Below, piece by piece: positions 46,780 through 52,170 of a DNA stretch of 52,170 bases; positions within the stretch are counted from its first letter, which is position 1, and each line of letters begins with the position of its first letter. The notes below the pieces were generated by a model. It was not told where the DNA came from. It worked only from the letters and a program-made list of their open reading frames with translations, and made no database searches. The translations under genes were made by a program, and so were the position numbers. Origin of the DNA: Chlorokybus atmophyticus (Eukaryota; Streptophyta; Chlorokybophyceae; Chlorokybales; Chlorokybaceae); contig RHPI01003798.1 in the NCBI GenBank assembly GCA_009103225.1, forward strand, positions 1-52,170, given 5' to 3'.

Positions 46780-47872
46780 CGCTGGTCTGAGTCCTCTGCC
46801 TTGCCAGCGCCTCTGCCGCCTTGCCTCCCCTGTGTGCCTCCGCACTGCGCCGCTAGAGAGCCGGGCGGGGATAGCAACCTGCGACTCATAGACGTCACGA
46901 CCAGCACGCTTGAGGGTGGTGGTGGCTTGCATGGTTTGCACCGCTTTGTTGGGTGCGTTTGGCCCACGACTGTTGTTCTCTTTGCTTGTTCACCACCGGT
47001 GGCATTATGCCATTGGCATTTCATCATTCATCTTCATCATCTTTCAAGTGAGCAGCATTTCGCGTTACACGTTAGCAGTGTCAACTTGGGTCGATCAACC
47101 TTACAAAGCGTACCGCAAGCGACTACAAGTACAGCACCAAGGATATATCAATTTCTTTCAGCACTTGTGATGTTGTCGGCATGAAGTTGTGCAGGCTTCA
47201 TGGTGAAATTTTCAGCAATCTATACGTGGCCCTCGATGATTTGTTGGCAGCTGCGCACAGCGCTGCTGTTAAAGGAAAGCACCTAACGAGTTTTGTGCCT
47301 TCAACCACCTTTACTGATGCCACCTTTACTGATGGTACAAGGTATAGCACTTGTCAGGATCCTCATAAAGATTCTATGTGACATAAATACTTCTACACAG
47401 TTCTCTCACACTTGCAATAGAGCTCCCCTCCAACAGAATGACTAGCAGATGCAGGCCCACACAGGCTGCGTGCGTGACTGTGTCGTGTAGACAATTTAGA
47501 TGATGCTGCAGGAGTCTCACTGCCCACAACAGTGACTAGCAACGAAGACAGACATGCATGTGGCAGCACCCTGCAGTCCAGATCATGAGAGACTGATGAG
47601 TATATATCGTCCTATCAGTTAACCTTTTGATACATGTGTACAAGGGGGATGACAATGTGATGAGATCTAAGGAAACAACTGGGTACCTCCTGCAACCGCT
47701 GTGGACAAGCATTCTGCCAAACTCCGGGAGTTCGACTTGGTTGAATCGATTGCTTCAGCGGCTTTGAACTCCCTTTCTCAGGTGCAAATATGGCAACCGT
47801 AGTAACCGTGCATATGAACCCATAGGGCAAAACAGGCCTGGCTGTCAAGGTGTGCATATGCGTGTTGCTCTC
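46780..47872. other. Spacer between nicastrin start and NF-YA end
   Basis: No gene is supported. On the plus strand, 46603-47184 is open for 193 codons but overlaps the nicastrin signal exon and is Arg/Pro-rich by composition. A 66-codon frame at 47181-47381 reads LHGEIFSNLYVALDDLLAAAH, which looks protein-like but stands alone. The nicastrin promoter should lie in 46.8-47.2 kb. Confidence 0.4.
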
Positions 47873-49785
47873 TCAACTAAGCGTGCCCACGCCTGCACCG
47901 GTCACATTGCCGCTCTGATCTAGATGGTACTGGCCATGTAAGGAGTGGAACGCGGAGTGCTGCGGGCCGGCCGTGTGAAACTGCCCCGATGAAGGATCTG
48001 GACCATGGTTTTCATGTGGCAACACGCTGTTGCTATCATGCAAAAAGGCCGGATACCCACCCATGACCCCGTCCAGCGGCACCATTGTGAGGGGCTGACC
48101 GACTTCATGCGCGCTCTGTTGCTCTCCATGAGTATGTCCAGAGTCCTGACCATCTGTCAAACCGCCTTGCGTATTGCCCGAGCTGCTCGTTTCCTCGCCT
48201 CGTTGAGCATTATCCTCAAGCGCTTGCTGCCGTGCGAGCTCTTCTTTCGCTTTCGTGGTCAAGAAGCGGCCTCCGCAGCCTCGGGCTCTCCTTAGCGCGT
48301 GTTGATGCCGGGATTCATGCAGGTAAGGCTGCACATGCACGCATGTTCATACACACACAGAGAGACACACACGTAGTATGCATACATACACCGCTTTCTA
48401 GCAATCTTCTCTGTTGGCAAGGGAGCATGGACTGTTACATGCATACAGGTGCTACCAAGCGAACCTGTTGGACTGTGCAAGTCATGTTGAAGCATACCTT
48501 TCGGGATTTTAGCAACTTGTTTTCTGCTTCAGCCTTTGCCCTCGATTGCCGTCTTCTGAGAATACCGTGATACTGCTTAGCATTTACATACACTGGTTCT
48601 TCTTCTATCAGTTCTGATGGGAGGGGCATTCGCGCCTGCTGCACAGCCAGCAGATGCGGTGCAACCTGTGCAATGCATGCGAGTTAACACCGCACATACC
48701 AAGCAAGTGTGAGACAACGTGGTATACCACAACCATCTGTACCATTGATGCTGGCTGCATAGGATAAGGGGTGCCATAAGCATAAGGGTCAAAACCAAAA
48801 GCAGCTCGGGGCTGACCTTGCGCAACCTGCAAAGCCGACAGCCAGCCTCAGTGGTGATTACTTGCCACTTATTGGGTCACTCTGCTGCAATGTTGCATAT
48901 GCAAGAAGAGGTGCATTACCAGCGAGGATCCCAATTCTAACTGAGTGTGCGGGAGGGCAGCTATGTACTCGGTTTGCGGGACGCCGGTTGCAACATTTTG
49001 CGCTTCATCCCCATTTTCCAAGGCTGGTGAACAAACATATGCTTCGCCTGGACAGAACATTCGCACAATCAGGTAAGCTCAACATTGCAGCGCGCAGCGC
49101 TTAACCGCTTTCAATACCCATGCTATGCACTTCATGATAATGTTAAAACTCAACGTATGCGCGTCTACCAGAAGCATGGCAAGTCAGGCCGTATTTCAAG
49201 CACGGAACTGTCGACTGCTGGCAGATGTACATACAGGGATGTTCGTACATTACTTGATAAGAGAACCTCGTGCTAGATCTTGAGCACTACTGTTGCTAGT
49301 ACATCAACACGCTTACCAGTGCGCGGCCGATAGAGTGCAGTTGAGGGTAGTCCCTGGGCTGTGCTTAGTGCTACGGGTGTGCCGATGGGCGTGCCGGTGG
49401 CAGGGACGGCTGTGTGCGTGGGCACAGCTGGCGCCGTGCCGAGGGAGGTGGAGGAGCTGGGCTCACTGCCGCCGGCCTGGTGGACAACGGGGGCGGGGAC
49501 GGCCGTCACGGGCTGGCCCAAGCTGGGCTGGCCGTCAGCTGTGCCGCCGGCGGTGTACAGCGCCAAACCCTGGTGGTAGCCGCCGGGCACCCCCACTCCG
49601 ACCTGGGCGGCGACACCCTGAACTATGCCTGGGCCTGGAGTCCCTACTGCTTGTCCTGCTGCTAATGCCCCTCCTGCTCCTTCCCCACCACCACCTCCAC
49701 CAGGGCTGCTGCTCCCCGCAGGCACCCCGACCTCGACACCGCTCCCGCCGGCGCTGTCGCCCTCCTGCATGTCGCCGCCCCCCAA
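47873..49785 (-). CDS. NF-YA: NF-YA (CBF-B/HAP2) CCAAT-binding subunit
   Basis: The sequence-specific subunit of the trimeric CCAAT-box factor, nuclear. Exon 1 (49785-49317) is Gly/Ala/Pro/Val-rich and disordered, as in the activation part of the family. Exon 2 is 49047-48920. A third exon lies near 48830-48730 ([19 protein letters not shown]). The core is split over two exons. Exon about 48665-48498 carries the NF-YB/YC interaction helix, [19 protein letters not shown] to KLLKSRK. Exon 48328-47873 carries the DNA-binding helix, [20 protein letters not shown] and then RFLTTK. The split falls exactly at KSRK|PYLHES, phase 0. The C-terminal tail is Gln/Ser/His-rich. The core is plant-type ([13 protein letters not shown]). 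Length is about 435 residues. A small alternative exon (SDPISGK, near 48880) does not fit phase and was left out. Confidence 0.95.
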
Positions 49786-50341
49786 ACCCTAAGGCCCAGA
49801 CCAGAACACCACACACCTACACAGACACTTTCCACACACACAGACGCACACAGAGAGATCCCCTCTCTCTTGCTAGCTCCGCCCTCCTCCGCCGCCCCTC
49901 ATAGCAGGTGCAGCTAGCTCCAGCCTCCGGTCCAGTAGCTCATTCTCCTCCAGACAAGATCCCACACCTGGCGTCTGCCGCCGCCTCCCCAACCCAAGGC
50001 TCCACACCACAGTTTTTGCCAACAACGGCGGTGGCGGCGGCGGCGGCGGCGACGACGACAGAGACCTAGTCCACCCTAAACTGCCAGCTGGCAGCACCCA
50101 GCCATACCCCTCAGCTATGCGTTCCATTGACTTGAAAGCAGCATAAATCCGCCCATTTTCTACCCTATCCGCATTCTCCATAAAATGGAAATACATGACA
50201 GTTGCACTACCATTGCAGCGTGCAATCGCGCGAAGTGCTTAGACTCGTGTTTCCATGTGCATTGTTAGTTAGCGTTTAGGTTGTCGGAGAGTGTGAAACG
50301 CGGTTCAGCCGCGGGCTCTGGATTGTCCGGCAGGTTTGGCA
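49786..50341. promoter_or_regulatory. 5' region of NF-YA
   Basis: It contains CA-rich (49805-49850) and (GGC)n (50024-50048) tracts. A minus-strand frame of 107 codons at 49873-50196 (MENADRVENGRIYAAF...) lies upstream of the NF-YA ATG. It could be an upstream ORF in the leader or chance; no domain was recognised. Confidence 0.4.
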
Positions 50342-50647
50342 ATGACTTTCAAGGTGGTGCCTGGCGATCTTGTCGTTGTAACCGGTGCAGGGAAGCATGA
50401 AACCGGCGAATGTTGGTTAAGCGCCGTGCTCCGCGAGGTGCAATCTATCTCACGAATGCGATTGGACAGCAAACTGAGCCAATGGCTGGCTTACATGTAT
50501 TGCCTGCCTCCGGGCACGCGCTTTGCATGTGTCAGCGAAAGAGTGCTGTCAGAAGGTTGGCAGCAATTTGGCAAGGAACAGTGTTCACGGCATTTCCTCC
50601 CGGTTTCGCCAGTGGTATCGCCAGGTTGCACCGGTGGGATCGTGTAA
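50342..50647 (+). CDS. Short ORF with KOW-like motif, uncertain
   Basis: From ATG 50342 the frame reads MTFKVVPGDLVVVTGAGKHETGE, which resembles the KOW motif G-D-x-V-x-V-x-x-G-x-x-K-x-x-x-G of ribosomal protein L24 and transcription factors. The rest of the 102-codon frame has no family match, and no continuing exon was found to the right. It could be the first exon of a uL24-like organelle protein whose remainder is lost, or chance. It is head-to-head with NF-YA. Confidence 0.25.
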   Translation: MTFKVVPGDLVVVTGAGKHETGECWLSAVLREVQSISRMRLDSKLSQWLAYMYCLPPGTRFACVSERVLSEGWQQFGKEQCSRHFLPVSPVVSPGCTGGIV

Positions 50648-50726
50648 GCGATTTGGTGACAACCCTGCTATTTGCGTGACGCCTACGTGACGCTTGCATG
50701 ATAAACACGTGACGCATGCGCGTATG

Positions 50727-50773
50727 CATGTAGTGTAGACGCAATACATGTAGTATTGCATGTCCACTACATG
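50727..50773. repeat. 47-nt imperfect palindrome
   Basis: Outer arms CATGTAGTG (50727-50735) and CACTACATG (50765-50773) are perfect. Inner arms GCAATAC and GTATTGC are also complementary, with mismatches between. It is flanked by CGTGACGCATGCG-type words. Function unknown; it could be a small element end. Confidence 0.75.
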
Positions 50774-52048
50774 TGTATGACGCACAAATAAGTCAAAACG
50801 AGCGGTGAGGCTGATTGGGCGGGGCGGCCGGCATTAGGGCACACGCAAACCTCACCCCAAGGGCATCACATGCGGCACCCGCGACTGCCGGGCTGCGCGG
50901 CCCGCATGCCGCTCAATGGCTAGGCGGCGTTTATCATCTAACAGCCGTTCGATCTGTTTACGATATAGATCTCGACCGTCCAAAGCACATCCCCACTTTA
51001 TGCAACCGCTTAAAATATATGCAAATAAATATCAATAAAAGCACAATGTGCACGATGCACATGCCGGCATATTGTTGCATATGGCCCATATGATTTGAGA
51101 TGTAACACACTTATTTAAGGTGGCAAAACAATATCTTTGATGTGTTGCAATATGATGCACATGTGTTGCGATGTAAAGCACATATGGTGCATTATGGTGC
51201 AATATGGTTAGCAACCTGCCGTTAAGTGTTACAAAACTTTATTATTCAACGTAACATTTACGCCACGGTACGTGCTAAGATGCTCAGTAGGTAATGCCAA
51301 GGTTACAATCATTAAAATGATGCTAACCTAAATTACCTTAACGTTAAGATTCAACTAAACGAAAAATTGCATCAATAGGCCACCATTTGGTCACGCATGA
51401 GATTGATCAAATGGGATCGCAACGGTGACAACAGCCGTTGCTGAAAAAGGCAGCGTAATGGCCAATCATTGCAGAGATGCGTAAAAGATGCTGAAAACTA
51501 TCTCAGCGGCAACTGCTTACCCACGGCGACCTAAAATCGTTAGGGATTCGGTGCATTTGCAGCACAGTTGGTGGTTAGAACGGCCGCGTTTTTGGCGGTA
51601 CGAGGTCGGGGCAGGCCCCATACCCCAAAGACATGCCGCCACTACTCACCCTCGTTCAAACTGATCCACTCTACCATTTCACGCTAATTGATTACACGCT
51701 ATAATTACTGCGTCATCAAACATGGTCAACAGCCGAATAAGAGGTTTTGCACTTTAACACATCTCAAGGTCATAGAAATTGCATCACTATGTATATGTAG
51801 TAGCACTTTAACAGCATAAGGTTATAGACATTGAAATTACTGTAAATATGTAGTAAAATACTTGCAAATAGTGTGTGTATCATATTGTCGTTAGGCTTCG
51901 CTAAATTTCGCCAGCATTCGTCAGTTGCATAGCAAAAAATGCACCATTCGCCAAGGCCTTAAATATTGCACCGCGAACACTGCCAGGGAAGTCAGGGGCT
52001 AGTCCGCTGAGGAATTTCTTGATATTAATTTTGATTTACAAATACTAA
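50774..52048. other. AT-rich tail, no gene
   Basis: No open frame or RNA gene can be supported. Direct words ATGTGTTGCAATATGATGCACATG recur loosely at 51060-51210 (ATGCACATG, TGTTGCAATATG, GGTGCAATATGG), suggesting a decayed repeat. Composition differs clearly from the gene array to the left. Confidence 0.5.
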
Positions 52049-52170
52049 GTACCGTATTAACTCGAACACAGCCCCCCCTTCAAATACCCCCTCCCCCCCC
52101 TATCTGAGACGCATTGAGCTTTCAAAAATACATCCATTGGCATGCGAGGGGGGAGGGTCTCAAAATTGAA
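52049..52170. repeat. C-rich interspersed-repeat end, truncated by window edge
   Basis: GTACCGTATTAACTCGAACACAGCCCCCC is followed by a second C run (CCCCCTCCCCCCCC) and then a GAGGGGGGAGGG stretch. The TACCGTATT...ACTCGA...GCCCCCC pattern resembles ends of short inverted-repeat elements seen in many eukaryotes. The other end lies outside the window. Confidence 0.4.

Overview
The window looks like nuclear DNA of a green alga (Chlorophyta or a close relative). It holds multi-exon genes with GT-AG introns of roughly 60-780 nt. Two encode plastid tetrapyrrole enzymes of plant type (divinyl chlorophyllide reductase DVR and siroheme methyltransferase UPM1). Others are eukaryote-only proteins (nicastrin, a UVRAG/VPS38-like protein, an F-box/WD40 protein, NF-YA, a SAAL1-like protein). 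One gene fuses a response regulator to a guanylyl cyclase, an architecture of the kind reported from algae. Introns and spacers are loaded with CA/TG/CG alternating tracts. I cannot name the species.

Layout. 1-5.0 kb: a Plavaka-type (CACTA superfamily) DNA transposon, flanked by a cluster of AATGGTAC/GTACCATT boxes on the left and a 53-bp tandem array on the right. 5.0-8.3 kb: gene-poor, with a second ~90-bp repeat. 8.3-11.2 kb: HPt-like/receiver/guanylyl-cyclase fusion (+). 13.0-15.1 kb: SAAL1-like armadillo-type protein (+). 15.9-36.8 kb: a strictly alternating array of seven genes: DVR (+), UPM1 (-), HemK/PrmC-type methyltransferase (+), F-box/WD40 (-), EamA transporter (+), UVRAG-like (-), and an unrecognised probably plastid-targeted repeat protein (+). 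These make three convergent pairs and three head-to-head intervals of about 0.4-0.8 kb. 36.8-41.9 kb: gene-free low-complexity DNA, with two near-perfect hairpins and a 456-nt CT tract that ends in the only N. 41.9-46.8 kb: nicastrin (-). 47.9-49.8 kb: NF-YA (-). 49.8-52.2 kb: a head-to-head upstream region, a weak KOW-like ORF, then AT-rich DNA ending in a C-rich repeat.

How the genes relate. DVR and UPM1 act on two branches (chlorophyll, siroheme) of one tetrapyrrole pathway and lie tail to tail about 1 kb apart. UPM1 shares its upstream interval with a release-factor methyltransferase. The other genes are housekeeping, signalling or trafficking functions with no evident operon logic, as expected of a eukaryote. 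Exon borders below were read by eye from GT/AG sites and phase agreement. They are best for the cyclase, DVR, UPM1, PrmC, EamA and the repeat-protein gene (every join keeps phase), and weaker for SAAL1-like, F-box/WD40, UVRAG-like and nicastrin.
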